A DNA stretch of 59,110 nucleotides from an uncultured Campylobacter sp. Lineage in GTDB: Bacteria; Campylobacterota; Campylobacteria; Campylobacterales; Campylobacteraceae. Numbering within the stretch: position 1 is the first letter of the stretch; every line of letters starts with the position of its first letter. Positions 1-9,397 of this stretch are shown piece by piece. The stretch spans positions 1-59,110 of the forward strand of contig NZ_CALIIS010000128.1 of assembly GCF_938017705.1 (NCBI RefSeq), read 5' to 3'. The translations under genes were made by a program, and so were the position numbers. A model generated the notes under the pieces. It had not been told where the DNA came from, made no database searches, and saw only the letters and a program-made list of their open reading frames with translations.

Positions 1-1863
1 CTGCGGCACAATGGTTTCATAGGTGGGATAAAGTCCGAGCAGATCAATGCTCGGTACGGGGATCGCCTCAATGACCGATGTGGAGATCACATCTGCCTCC
101 TGCAGTTCCTTGAGTCCGCCGCCGAGGAAGGTGACCGCAAGGACAAACATGAACGCGCTCGTCACCTTGAAGAACGGACCGATCGGGATGCGCAGTGCAC
201 CGCGCTGCATGAGGAAGAAGAGCAGAGCAAGCGCCGCACACGCAGCGACAAAGCCGCCCCAGATCATATCGACATCGCCGATGGCATTGTTGAAGAGTGC
301 CTGATAGAAGAGAATGACCTCTGCGCCCTCGCGATAAACCGCTAAAAACACCGTCCACCAAAGCATCTTGCTATCGCCAGAGCTTAGGCTGTTTGAAATT
401 TGACCTTGGATATAGGCGCTCCACTTTTTGGAGCTTGCATTTGAAAGAAGCCAAAAGCCCACGTAAAATAACAGCACCACGGCGATTAACATCACCGCGC
501 CCTCCATCACTTCGCGCGTTTGCCCTGCATTTTCGCTACCGAAGATATAATTCAGCCCGTAAGCCGTAGCGATACTTAGCACAACCGCGACGCCTAGAGC
601 GCTGTAAACGATATTTAGGTGCTTTGAGTTGCCGGATTTTATAAGTAGAGCGATAACTGCGGCTACGATAATGAGCGCTTCAAATCCTTCACGCAAGATG
701 ATGATAAACGCGTATAAGAATAGATCCCAATTGCTTGATTTCTTCGTTAGCTCTAGGCTTTGGGTGAGCTGATCAAATAGCTTGTTTTGCGCCGCTACAA
801 TCTGCTCTTTGGAAGCACCCGCGCGCATAAGAGCCGAAATTTTATTAAAACTTGCTTCGGTGTCTAGCTTGAGTTGAGTATTTTTAGCACCGACGATATT
901 TTCCATGCCGCTCTCTTCGTATTCATCAAAGTAGATATTGCCGCTCTCGTCGATCGCATCATCAACCTTGCCGCTCTCGTAAAGCTGCAAAACCTTAGCC
1001 ATTTTGTCTTTGATATTTTGCACAATCGGCGTAAAATCCTTGCTCTCATCCTCGCTAGTATCGCTTTGAGCTAACGCAGTCTGTGGCGCTATGGAATAGC
1101 TTTCTTGCGGCAAATCATTTACGGCTTTTAATGCTAGATTATCTAGAGCGTTTATCGCTTCGTCAAATTTTGATTTGTCTGTATCCGCATCCTCGCGCAA
1201 GAGATTTCCTATAATTTGCTGGATTGATTGATCGGTCTGAGACGAGACATATTTTCGTACCGCCTCTTCTAGACGTTCGTTGCGGTAGATATCAAATTTA
1301 GCGCGATTTAGCGCAGCTTTTAGCGCAGCAGTGTCTTTCTTATCAAACGCAGCTTTAGCGTTATCCAGCTCAGCTTTAAATTCCGTATAGACGCTCATCC
1401 ACGGCGAAGTTGTACCGGATGCTGCGGAATTCCCACCTGAGGCTGGCGCAGAAGTGCTGCCATCGCCTCCGTCTTGATACTCGGCTACGAGACGATGACC
1501 AGATTCGATCGCAGGCAGAACCTCGTCAATCTCGCGATTTAGATTATCGATCATAGCTTGGATCTCATTTAGAGGCTTTTCGGCTTTGATCGCTTTACGG
1601 ATATCGCCGAATTGCTTCTCCATATCGTAGGATTTTTTCTGACTTAAATTTATGCGAATGCCGGCTTCTAAATTTTCAAAATGCCCGAAATACGCCTCTT
1701 GGGTTATCTTTCTGGCCTCCGAGTTATTGCCGTCTACATAAAATTTAACCGCCTGGGCAAATTTTTCTTTAATCGCCGCCGCTTCGGCGCGATAATCGGT
1801 CTGCGCCAGCAACATGCAAAATGGAAAAATAAGAGCCAAAATCGCAAATTTAAAAAATTTCAT
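1..1863 (-). CDS. FTR1-family high-affinity iron permease (3' end outside window)
   Basis: Iron permease of the inner membrane. The frame is open from an ATG at 1863 to the window edge (621 codons), so the C-terminus is missing. It starts with a signal peptide (MKFFKFAILALIFPF), has a long helical periplasmic region (about residues 20-365, with an Ala/Ser/Gly linker near 145), then the FTR1 membrane domain. Two iron-binding REXXE motifs are visible, REGFE (near 390) and REGAE (near 510). The ribosome site is AAGAAGG five bases before the ATG. In campylobacters this family usually sits with a p19 iron transport cluster, which would lie beyond the edge. The last ~115 codons (1-345) have foreign-looking codon use; see findings. 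Family assignment is firm. Confidence 0.9.
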   Translation of the reverse strand, partial: MKFFKFAILALIFPFCMLLAQTDYRAEAAAIKEKFAQAVKFYVDGNNSEARKITQEAYFGHFENLEAGIRINLSQKKSYDMEKQFGDIRKAIKAEKPLNEIQAMIDNLNREIDEVLPAIESGHRLVAEYQDGGDGSTSAPASGGNSAASGTTSPWMSVYTEFKAELDNAKAAFDKKDTAALKAALNRAKFDIYRNERLEEAVRKYVSSQTDQSIQQIIGNLLREDADTDKSKFDEAINALDNLALKAVNDLPQESYSIAPQTALAQSDTSEDESKDFTPIVQNIKDKMAKVLQLYESGKVDDAIDESGNIYFDEYEESGMENIVGAKNTQLKLDTEASFNKISALMRAGASKEQIVAAQNKLFDQLTQSLELTKKSSNWDLFLYAFIIILREGFEALIIVAAVIALLIKSGNSKHLNIVYSALGVAVVLSIATAYGLNYIFGSENAGQTREVMEGAVMLIAVVLLFYVGFWLLSNASSKKWSAYIQGQISNSLSSGDSKMLWWTVFLAVYREGAEVILFYQALFNNAIGDVDMIWGGFVAACAALALLFFLMQRGALRIPIGPFFKVTSAFMFVLAVTFLGGGLKELQEADVISTSVIEAIPVPSIDLLGLYPTYETIVPQ

Positions 1864-1914
1864 CTGAACCTTCTTGAGTTGAATTCATACATTAAATTTC
1901 AAAATTGAGTGGCA

Positions 1915-1920
1915 ATTATA
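1915..1920 (-). promoter_or_regulatory. Likely -10 element of the FTR1 gene
   Basis: Reads TATAAT on the minus strand, about 50 bases before the FTR1 start codon, in an A/T-rich stretch. No clear -35 is needed in campylobacters. I could not identify a convincing Fur box. Confidence 0.5.
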
Positions 1921-2042
1921 TGTAGAAAAATCTTAAAAAGTAATAAAAAAAGCGGTTATCATAAAGCACGAAAGCGGCTAAATTCTCAATTGCAAGAGCT
2001 TTTTGATAGATAGAATTTAATAGAATTTAGGATATGGCGGAA

Positions 2043-2076
2043 TTTTAAAAGGCAGTCGGATTTTGCTCCGACTGCT
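2043..2076 (-). terminator. Intrinsic terminator after petC
   Basis: A perfect 9-bp stem (GCAGTCGGA at 2052-2060 with its complement at 2067-2075) around a 6-base loop lies seven bases past the petC stop. On the minus strand it is followed by CCTTTTAAAATT. It would end the petABC transcript before the FTR1 promoter. Confidence 0.75.
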
Positions 2077-2082
2077 AAAATT

Positions 2083-3186
2083 TTAGTGAAGTTTCGACCA
2101 AATTTTGCTTTTCCAAAGACCTGCAAAAACAGAAAGGATCAAGAAATAAATCATAATATTTATGGTTGTAGCTTCACGCTCGGCTTTTTTGCTATCGCCT
2201 ACGTCAGCCAGATACTCCACGACCTTGGCTTCAGCGTTTTCGTTCAAGCCTATGCGCGGCATCGAAGTGCCTGGAAGCTTCTTTTGCGTATCATTGATAA
2301 ACTCGTGCAGATAGTTGGCGCCCTTAGAACGGATCATCATCGAAAGATCAGGAGGCGTCGAGCCCATATACGCAGCCAAGCTAGCCTTGTCGCCGGATGC
2401 AAAGAGCTTATCATATTTGACGTCGTGACATCTTAGACAAGCATCCTCAAAAACCGCCTTACTTAAAAGGAATTTTTTCTGCGCTTCGTTTAGTTCGGTG
2501 CCTTGCTTGATACCGCTAGCAGCAGCCTCAGAGGCGATTAGTTTATCCTCGCTAGGAGCGAGCGACTTTAGATAGGCTACGATATCGGCGATCTCTTGAT
2601 TTAGATCACCGCCCGCACCGAAAAACCCGGGCATCGGAAAAGGTTTTTCGTCGCCAAATTTCTGATCTAGCTTAAGAGCCATGATCGGATCTTTGATGAG
2701 TGCAGCTAAGAATTTATCGGTGTATAGATAGCCTGCGCTGCTAAGATCCGGAGGATTGACGCCGTATGCGGCACTGGCGCTTGCCGCGTCCATAGGAGCG
2801 GGGATATTTGCACTTTTTACTCCATGACATGCGGTGCAGCCTGCATTTGTAAAGGTTTCAGCGCCTCGCACGGCATCGCCTTTGCTAAGATCGATTTTAT
2901 TTATCTCGTCCCAAAAAAGCACCGTTTTATCTTGTTGCTCTTTCGCACTAGCAAGGGCTTTTTTAGAATTTTTTATCATCGTCTCATCTCCGCCCTTTTC
3001 TGCTGCGGCCAAAGCGCTTTCTGCTGCGGCTACGTTATGCGCAGCTAAAGCCGTATCGCCTGCTGCAAAATCGTAATTTACCGGATCTGTGTGCGGACTG
3101 AGCTTAGTATGAGCATAAGGCTCGATAAACCAGTATAAAATTCCCACACAAAAAAGCACTAAGATTAGGGTTCTTATCTCTTTCAT
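2083..3186 (-). CDS. petC: Ubiquinol/menaquinol-cytochrome c reductase, diheme cytochrome c1 subunit
   Basis: Electron-output subunit of the bc1 complex on the periplasmic face. It has an N-terminal membrane segment (residues 6-21), two heme c sites (CTACH at 117-121 and CLRCH at 250-254) and a C-terminal membrane helix (about 340-357). Two CxxCH motifs fit the diheme c-type subunit of epsilonproteobacterial bc1 complexes. An Ala-rich helical stretch (about 37-90) precedes the first heme domain. It starts two bases after petB and is the last gene of petABC; a terminator follows. Confidence 0.93.
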   Translation of the reverse strand: MKEIRTLILVLFCVGILYWFIEPYAHTKLSPHTDPVNYDFAAGDTALAAHNVAAAESALAAAEKGGDETMIKNSKKALASAKEQQDKTVLFWDEINKIDLSKGDAVRGAETFTNAGCTACHGVKSANIPAPMDAASASAAYGVNPPDLSSAGYLYTDKFLAALIKDPIMALKLDQKFGDEKPFPMPGFFGAGGDLNQEIADIVAYLKSLAPSEDKLIASEAAASGIKQGTELNEAQKKFLLSKAVFEDACLRCHDVKYDKLFASGDKASLAAYMGSTPPDLSMMIRSKGANYLHEFINDTQKKLPGTSMPRIGLNENAEAKVVEYLADVGDSKKAEREATTINIMIYFLILSVFAGLWKSKIWSKLH

Positions 3187-3188
3187 GG

Positions 3189-4448
3189 CTAGACCCTCTT
3201 TCTTTCTGCGATTGTAATTAACGGAAGCACTACGACAAGCAATCCGATATAGATGATCGATAGGGCAAAGCCCCAGTATTTATTTTCGATACCGAGCTCC
3301 ATACCGTCTGCGGGGAGCTTTCCGAATAGGCTAAGCAGAATCATGTCGATTACCAAAACCCAAAACCAAATGAAAAACGCCTTGTTTTTATGTGCGGGAG
3401 CTACTACGCCGCTGCGATCAAATAGCGGGATAAAAAATAGCGAAACTCCGGCAAATGCAAAGGCGATAAGCCCGATGTCGGCGGCCTTAAGCGGTCCTAC
3501 GTCGAAGTAAAATCCGCGCAGAATTTCATATTCCCAGAGGAAGTACCATTCCGGATAGATATGCGTCGGGGTTTTGAGGCTGTTTGCTGGCTCGAAATTT
3601 ATCGGATCCATCGCAAAATCGAAATGAAAGCCCACCAGATAAAAGAAAAATATCATAAAGATACTGACGTAGAAAAAATCTTTCGCCAAAAAGCCCGGCC
3701 AAAACGGAATTACCTTGCTTTCGCTAGTTTTTCCTTGCAGATACTTCTCGCCCTCGAGCTCAAAGTCAATTTCCTCGCCGTCTAGGTTATTTACATGCGG
3801 AAATCTAAGCGAATAAAAATGCACTGCCAGCACCGCAACCACCACGAGAGGCAGCAAACAGACATGAAGCATAAAAAATCGCGTTAGTGTTGGATCACTA
3901 ACAGCATAATCGCCGCGAATCCATTCGACTATTGCATCGCCAACTACGGGAATTCCACCGAATAAATTCGTAATAACCATCGCTGCCCAGTAGCTCATCT
4001 GTCCCCATGGAAGCATATAGCCGCTAAAAGCCTCCGCCGAAAAGATGATGAAAAGCAGCATTCCGCTTACCCAAATCATCTCTCGCCCTTGCTTATACGA
4101 GCGGTAATAAATAGCTACTAAAGTATGAATGTATAGGATCAAAAATACAACTGATGCCGATACTGCGTGGATATGACGCCATAGCCAGCCGTATTCGACC
4201 TCTTTCATAATCGTGAAATTTACGCTATCGAACGCGAGATTTACATCCGGTTTGTAATACATCACAAGCATTAATCCACTTACGAACAAAACTATAAATA
4301 GCGTCATTAAAATAACGCCCATCGCCCAAAGGAAGCTGATATTTTTAGGAATCCAATACTCGCTTACCATCACCTTGAAAAATTTCGTTACGGCGAGCCT
4401 TTGGTCGAACCAATCCCAAACTCCCGTAGCTTTTCTGATATGTGCCAT
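3189..4448 (-). CDS. petB: Cytochrome b subunit of the bc1 complex
   Basis: Integral membrane subunit carrying both b hemes and the quinone sites. The 419-residue protein has about eight or nine hydrophobic helices, paired histidines in helices near residues 92-108 and 193-211, and the quinol-oxidation motif PEWY within YPEWYFLWEYEIL. Cytochrome b and subunit-IV-like parts are in one chain, as in bc1 rather than b6f complexes. A strong GGAGG precedes the ATG. It lies between petA and petC with gaps of 9 and 2 bases, so one operon is clear. Confidence 0.95.
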   Translation of the reverse strand: MAHIRKATGVWDWFDQRLAVTKFFKVMVSEYWIPKNISFLWAMGVILMTLFIVLFVSGLMLVMYYKPDVNLAFDSVNFTIMKEVEYGWLWRHIHAVSASVVFLILYIHTLVAIYYRSYKQGREMIWVSGMLLFIIFSAEAFSGYMLPWGQMSYWAAMVITNLFGGIPVVGDAIVEWIRGDYAVSDPTLTRFFMLHVCLLPLVVVAVLAVHFYSLRFPHVNNLDGEEIDFELEGEKYLQGKTSESKVIPFWPGFLAKDFFYVSIFMIFFFYLVGFHFDFAMDPINFEPANSLKTPTHIYPEWYFLWEYEILRGFYFDVGPLKAADIGLIAFAFAGVSLFFIPLFDRSGVVAPAHKNKAFFIWFWVLVIDMILLSLFGKLPADGMELGIENKYWGFALSIIYIGLLVVVLPLITIAERKRV

Positions 4449-4457
4449 CTGCGCCTC

Positions 4458-4964
4458 CTATACTTTCTGCTTTAGGGCCTGGTATTCGGGACCCTCTTCG
4501 CCTAAAACGAGTTTCGTTCCGTCGATTTTAAAGGGCGGTATATCCATAGGGCGCGGCGGCGGACCGAACACGTTTACGCCGTTAGCATCGAAAATTCCGC
4601 CGTGACATGCACAGATGAATTGTTGCGTCGATGGCTTATAGCTGGGAATACAGCCCAAATGCGTACAAAGCCCGATGCAAAGCGTATATCTAGCATCCCC
4701 TACGACGACATCGCGGGCATCGTTTTTAGGCATATCGGCGGTCTTTTTAAGCACGAAAATCGGCTTTTTGCGCCACTGCGTTTGATAAAGCTCGCCCTCT
4801 TTGATCGGACTTAAATCTACCGTAGTGACGCCAGCGGCGCGCACGCTAGGAAGCGGATCCCACGATTTCTTCATCCCCACGAGTGCGAAAACGCCACCCA
4901 CAGCGGCAACTGCGCCGAAAGTAAGCCCGATAAAGCCTCGTCTATCCTGTTTTAGATCAGACAT
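4458..4964 (-). CDS. petA: Rieske iron-sulfur subunit of the bc1 complex
   Basis: Carries the [2Fe-2S] cluster that takes the first electron from quinol. A twin-arginine signal (DRRGFIG at 7-13) and a hydrophobic anchor (11-30) indicate Tat export with a retained helix. The cluster ligands are visible in CTHLGC (100-105) and CACHGG (118-123). It is 168 residues, normal for the family. The ribosome site AAAGGAT stands five bases before the ATG. First gene of petABC; a TATAAT lies about 70 bases upstream. Confidence 0.95.
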   Translation of the reverse strand: MSDLKQDRRGFIGLTFGAVAAVGGVFALVGMKKSWDPLPSVRAAGVTTVDLSPIKEGELYQTQWRKKPIFVLKKTADMPKNDARDVVVGDARYTLCIGLCTHLGCIPSYKPSTQQFICACHGGIFDANGVNVFGPPPRPMDIPPFKIDGTKLVLGEEGPEYQALKQKV

Positions 4965-5031
4965 CTTTATCCTTTCAAATTAAGAAATTGACAAGCATCA
5001 ATTTTAGCCAAATAAAGATTAAATCAATATG

Positions 5032-5037
5032 ATTATA
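5032..5037 (-). promoter_or_regulatory. Likely -10 element of petABC
   Basis: TATAAT on the minus strand, preceded by CTGCT, 68 bases before the petA start. It is the only good -10 match near petA. Confidence 0.5.
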
Positions 5038-5710
5038 AGCAGAAATTTAGCTTAACCTTGCAAGCTAAATTATATTTTAAGATAATTTTAATGCCTAGCG
5101 AGGCGTTTTCGCAGTTTAAAATTTTATAAATTTTCAAATTCTATCATATTCTATCATGGCGCGGAATTTAAAATTTTAAAATCTTGTCGCGCAAGAGTTG
5201 CTGCAACAAAGGCGTGCGAAATTTTAAAATTCGACGCCATAAATAAAATTTCATAAAGCGCGAGATTTTAAATTTTAAATTTAAAAATGAGCATAGAATT
5301 TATAAAATCAAATTTTAAAATTTCACTGCTCGGTCATGGCGGCAGTAGGGCAGAATTTTACGCTAGCGCGCTAGCTGAAATTTTAAAATTCTAGAATTCA
5401 TCGAGCTTCCGTCGCATGAAAAAATTCCACTAGAAGTAAAATTTAAAACATTAAAATCCCATAGCGGTGCAAATTCTAAATCATTAGAATTTTACGACGT
5501 CTTAAAATTTCAAGCATCAAAAATTCTGTCGCGATGCAAAATTTTAAAATTTAGCGTAATCGCGAATCGTAAAATTCTATAAAATTCTGCGGGATTTCAA
5601 AGCCTAGCCAAAATTTAAAGATAAATTTCATAAATCCATAAAGCCTCGGCAAGCTGCGAAATCCGGGCGAAATTTCAAAATTATTATTCTAAAATTTGAG
5701 CCCCACCTAT
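5038..5710. repeat. Gene-free block filled with A/T palindromes
   Basis: About 670 bases with no credible ORF between petA and ccsBA. It is made mostly of AAATTTTAAAAT-type self-complementary runs (for example near 5166, 5262, 5313, 5378 and 5529) separated by short G/C-richer words such as GCGCAAG. A short direct repeat of TTCTATCATA lies at about 5139-5158. I see no RNA gene in it. Confidence 0.6.
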
Positions 5711-8700
5711 CTAAAGTCTAGCCGATTTGCCCGAGCGGAAATACGCCGCGATCGCAAGAGCCACCATCGAAGCGACCATCGCGTACGCCCAGCCCGGCAC
5801 CGGAATACGCTCGCCGCTAGCGTAGGAGTGCATGCCGCTTAGGTAGAAATTTACACCAAAATAGGTCATTATGACGCTAAAATACGCAAACATCGAGGCT
5901 ACGGCAAAGGCGAACTGATTATTGAGCTTAGGCATAAACCTAAAATGTACGACTACCGCGTAGATGAAAATCGTAATGAGCGCCCAGGTCTCCTTCGGAT
6001 CCCAGCCCCAGTAGCGCCCCCAGCTTTCATTCGCCCATACGCCGCCTAGGAAGTTGCCGACCGTCAGCAAGCAAAGCCCTAGGATCATCGACATTTCGTT
6101 GATATGCGTAGCCTCCGTGATATTGCGCGCAATCTCGGGGTTTTTCTTATCGAATAAAAACATCACGAGGGTAAAAATTCCAAGCAGCATGCAAAGCCCC
6201 AAAAATCCGTAGCTTGCGGTAATTACCGAGACGTGGATCGTAAGCCAGTGCGATTTTAGAACCGGCTGGAGATTGGTAATCTGCGGATCGATGTCGCTAA
6301 GATGCGCTACCATCAGCGTTATGCCCGCCATTATCGAGGTAAGCGCCAGCGATATGGCAGATTTGCGCGAGAAAAATATTCCGCTTAGCGACAGCGCCCA
6401 CGCGATGTAGATGAGCGATTCGTAGGAGTTGCTCCACGGCGCGTGCCCCGAAACATAGCCGCGTAGCGCAAGCCCTGCAGTATGTGCGATGAAAGCGACG
6501 ATATTTACGACGTAAACTAGCTTAAACGCGCTGCCTAGGCGAAGAGCGGGCTTCATCATCCGCAAAAAGATAAAGATCAGAAGCAAAAATCCTGAGATAG
6601 TGTAGATCGGAAAGAGGCGAGAAAAAATTTTAGCCTTATTAAATAAAATTTCATATTTTATCGCGCTCTCGCTAGGCATCAGGCTCGCGCCGTTTTGCGC
6701 TTGGTATTTTTTGACGTAGCTTAGCATCTTTTCTGCGCCGCTCCAATCCCCGCTTCCTTGGGCATAAACTACGGACGAAACAAATATTCCCATCATCTTT
6801 TTAACTTCAGCAGATTCGTTTTGATCCAGCGCATCGCCTAGATATAGCGGCGAAAGCCACTCGTTATTTTTAGCGTTCTTAACCGGAATAATTCTAAAAT
6901 AATCCCCCATAAATGCCGAGTAAAAGACGTTTACGCGCTCATTTACCTTGATGATCTCTTTATCTAGCACACCGCGATTGCCCAAAGGCTTGCGGTTGAT
7001 CTCCTCGACCATTTTATCGAGCTTGTAGTAGCTCTCGCCGCCTTTAAATTCAAAAAAATCCATCATACTGGCGTGGCTTTGCTTCTCATCCATACCTAGA
7101 ATTTTTTTAAGCTCTGGCTCGCTAACCTTGATAATCGGCGCGCGCCTCCAGTAGCTTTGATTTAGCATAAAAGAAAGCGCAGCGGCGTTGTGGTTTAAAA
7201 TTTCGCCATTTGGTGCCTTATAGTCGTCGGCTCGGTAAATTTTATTTAAAAGCTCCCTAGAAACTGTATCAAAAGGCTCCATTCGCCCATCAAATCCCTG
7301 AATTACGAGGCTTGCTAAATCCTCACTAAATTTAGGATCAAATTTCGGCACGGCTAGCTCGCCTCCCATAGTAGAAAAATTATGCGGTGGGATGGAGTCT
7401 TGCTCCGCTGCAGATTCTTGCGAAGCGGAGCTCTGCTTGGAATTTTCAGCGGCGGAATTCTGCGCGGAATTTTGCGAAGCGGGATCTTGCACGCTAGCCG
7501 GGCTTTGCGGCGCAGAATTTTCTGCGGCTGCATTTGAGGCAGAATTTTGCGAAATAGAATTTTGAGTCGTGAAGTTTTGTTCGGCATTTGCTGTGCTAGG
7601 ATACAATGCAGCCAAGCTCAAAGCCAATGCGCCTACTAATGCTAATGCCGCACCTTTAGTGCCGCGTCGCGATTTTTTGGTGCGTTTTGATACAGAGCTT
7701 TCTGTGGAGCTTACGGGCACCGAACTAGACGCCGAATTTTTAGAATTTACATCTTTTTCTCGAGCAAGATGCGTATTTTCGCTGATTAAGCGCGAGAGCT
7801 TGAAAAAGCGCGAGCCCCGGTTGAAAAAGTTAAAAAACATCCCTACGCAAAGCAAAAAATAACCGATGTAAGTTGGAACTTTACCGGGGTCTTTATTGAC
7901 CGAAAGCACGGTACCACGCTCATCCGTGTCGTATGAGCTTTGGAAAAATCGGTATCCGCCGTAATCGAGCACGTGATTCATAAAAATATCATAATCAAAG
8001 CTCGTATTGCCGTCTTTTAGCGTGATTTCGCTTTTATATCCGGAGGGCGAATTGGTGCCTGGATAGCGATCCATCACAAAGTCGCGAAGCGCGATTTTAA
8101 AAGGCAGATGAAGCATCTTTGGCGCCAAGGCTACGATGAAATTCTTATCACCCACCTTGTAGCTAGCACCGTGCGAATCCCTAGGCACGTAGATTTCGCG
8201 ACTCTGCCCCGCGAAGCTTAGCGTAGCTACTACGCCAGGCTCACCCGGTAAATTTGCAGCGACCGGGACGAATTTCTCGACCGCTGAGCTAAGCAGGCTA
8301 ACAGGGGCGAAATTTATTTCGTCAAAGCTGTAAAGCAAGAGATTGCCTAGCGGATTATCCTCGTTTCTCTTAAGCGGTGCAGTGCTCATATCAGCCATTT
8401 TAGTGGCGTTTATATCAAGACTTGAGTTTAAATAGAATTTGCCGTCTTTGGATTTTATGTAGATGAAATTCTTACTTTTAGGCTCTGCATTAAAAGTGAT
8501 ACTAAGCTCGCCTATCTCCATGCTTTCGCCTGATTGCAAGGAGACATTTTGGCTGCCAACATTGTTTGAAAATAATAGTTCCACGCGCGCAGGAGCCTGT
8601 CCGGTCGGATCTTGCACCCATTTTAGCTCGCCGTGTTCTATTAGCTCTTTAAATTTTAAATTTGCGATCCTACCCTCTACGTCTAGATTGAGATCGAAGT

Positions 8701-9133
8701 TCATCCGTCCTGCGCCGTTTAAAAATTTGCTCTCATCGGCGGAGATAAACTCGCCGTCACTGCCTAAAGTAAGGAGCTGAACGACCTCGTCTTTAGTCGT
8801 TACGATCGAGCTCTCGCTGCCCTCTCTTATATGGATATTGCCCTCAAAGCCAAAATATCTCGTCAAAATCGCTCCAGCAAGCATAAACAAAAAGCTCGCG
8901 TGAAAGATTAGCGCAGGCAGAGTGCGAAGCTTAATCATGCGGTAGCGATAGATATTGTAGGTTAAATTTATTCCCAAAAGCACCATCAGCGCGCCAAACC
9001 ACGCAGTAGAATAAACCATCGCCCAAGCTACTTCCGTGCCATAAGCGGTCTCTACAAAAGTAGCGATTGCACAGGCTAGCGCCAAAATCAGTAGCATCAC
9101 TGACGCGCACTCCATACTAAAAAATGTCTTCAT
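5711..9133 (-). CDS. ccsBA: Fused cytochrome c synthetase CcsBA (ResB-ResC type)
   Basis: Exports heme and attaches it to CxxCH motifs of periplasmic cytochromes c (System II). The 1140-residue protein joins a ResB-like half (membrane helices near 10-30, 40-60, 75-95, a large periplasmic domain, a helix near 420-435) to a ResC/CcsA half (helices from about 840 to the end). The tryptophan-rich heme motif WGRYWGWDPKETWAL is intact. A lineage-specific linker rich in Asn, Ser, Ala and Gln (about residues 515-580) joins the halves. The ribosome site AAAGGAAATCA precedes the ATG. Its clients here include PetC. The fused form is usual in epsilonproteobacteria. Confidence 0.95.
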   Translation of the reverse strand: MKTFFSMECASVMLLILALACAIATFVETAYGTEVAWAMVYSTAWFGALMVLLGINLTYNIYRYRMIKLRTLPALIFHASFLFMLAGAILTRYFGFEGNIHIREGSESSIVTTKDEVVQLLTLGSDGEFISADESKFLNGAGRMNFDLNLDVEGRIANLKFKELIEHGELKWVQDPTGQAPARVELLFSNNVGSQNVSLQSGESMEIGELSITFNAEPKSKNFIYIKSKDGKFYLNSSLDINATKMADMSTAPLKRNEDNPLGNLLLYSFDEINFAPVSLLSSAVEKFVPVAANLPGEPGVVATLSFAGQSREIYVPRDSHGASYKVGDKNFIVALAPKMLHLPFKIALRDFVMDRYPGTNSPSGYKSEITLKDGNTSFDYDIFMNHVLDYGGYRFFQSSYDTDERGTVLSVNKDPGKVPTYIGYFLLCVGMFFNFFNRGSRFFKLSRLISENTHLAREKDVNSKNSASSSVPVSSTESSVSKRTKKSRRGTKGAALALVGALALSLAALYPSTANAEQNFTTQNSISQNSASNAAAENSAPQSPASVQDPASQNSAQNSAAENSKQSSASQESAAEQDSIPPHNFSTMGGELAVPKFDPKFSEDLASLVIQGFDGRMEPFDTVSRELLNKIYRADDYKAPNGEILNHNAAALSFMLNQSYWRRAPIIKVSEPELKKILGMDEKQSHASMMDFFEFKGGESYYKLDKMVEEINRKPLGNRGVLDKEIIKVNERVNVFYSAFMGDYFRIIPVKNAKNNEWLSPLYLGDALDQNESAEVKKMMGIFVSSVVYAQGSGDWSGAEKMLSYVKKYQAQNGASLMPSESAIKYEILFNKAKIFSRLFPIYTISGFLLLIFIFLRMMKPALRLGSAFKLVYVVNIVAFIAHTAGLALRGYVSGHAPWSNSYESLIYIAWALSLSGIFFSRKSAISLALTSIMAGITLMVAHLSDIDPQITNLQPVLKSHWLTIHVSVITASYGFLGLCMLLGIFTLVMFLFDKKNPEIARNITEATHINEMSMILGLCLLTVGNFLGGVWANESWGRYWGWDPKETWALITIFIYAVVVHFRFMPKLNNQFAFAVASMFAYFSVIMTYFGVNFYLSGMHSYASGERIPVPGWAYAMVASMVALAIAAYFRSGKSARL
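7390..7585 (-). repeat. In-frame low-complexity segment in ccsBA (Asn/Ser/Ala/Gln)
   Basis: Encodes repeated short words such as QNSAS, AENSA and SQNSA. On the plus strand the DNA is a run of GGAATTTTGCG- and AGAATTTT-like units, the same units that fill nearby non-coding gaps. It sits between the ResB and ResC halves, where extra length may be tolerated. Confidence 0.65.
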
Positions 9134-9397
9134 TGATTTCCTTTAGATTTACGAGGGTTTTCAAAATCGCGAGATTTTAGCAAAAATTGCTTAATTTTTC
9201 ATTTTACGACTTGCAAGCGCGTCGTCTACTAGCGTAGCTCAAATATGCGTTAAGATGCTTTTATAAAGCGGTAAAATTCTCTTCTTAGGCATTCGCTTAG
9301 GAATTTAACGGCGCGGATAAATTTTGTAAAATGCTGCGGAATTTAGCGGAATTCTGTTAAATTTCGTGCGCCATCTCATCGTATAATTTCTAATTTA

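Noticed and set aside
47..361. Two overlapping ORFs at the left edge (plus 47-304, minus 68-361)
   Set aside because: They are other-frame readings of the FTR1 gene, whose own frame is open to the edge with clear family motifs.
5038..5710. Possible CRISPR-like or tRNA content in the long gaps
   Set aside because: Repeats are irregularly spaced, A/T-only and lack unique equal-length spacers; no cloverleaf or TTCGA arm was found on reading either strand.
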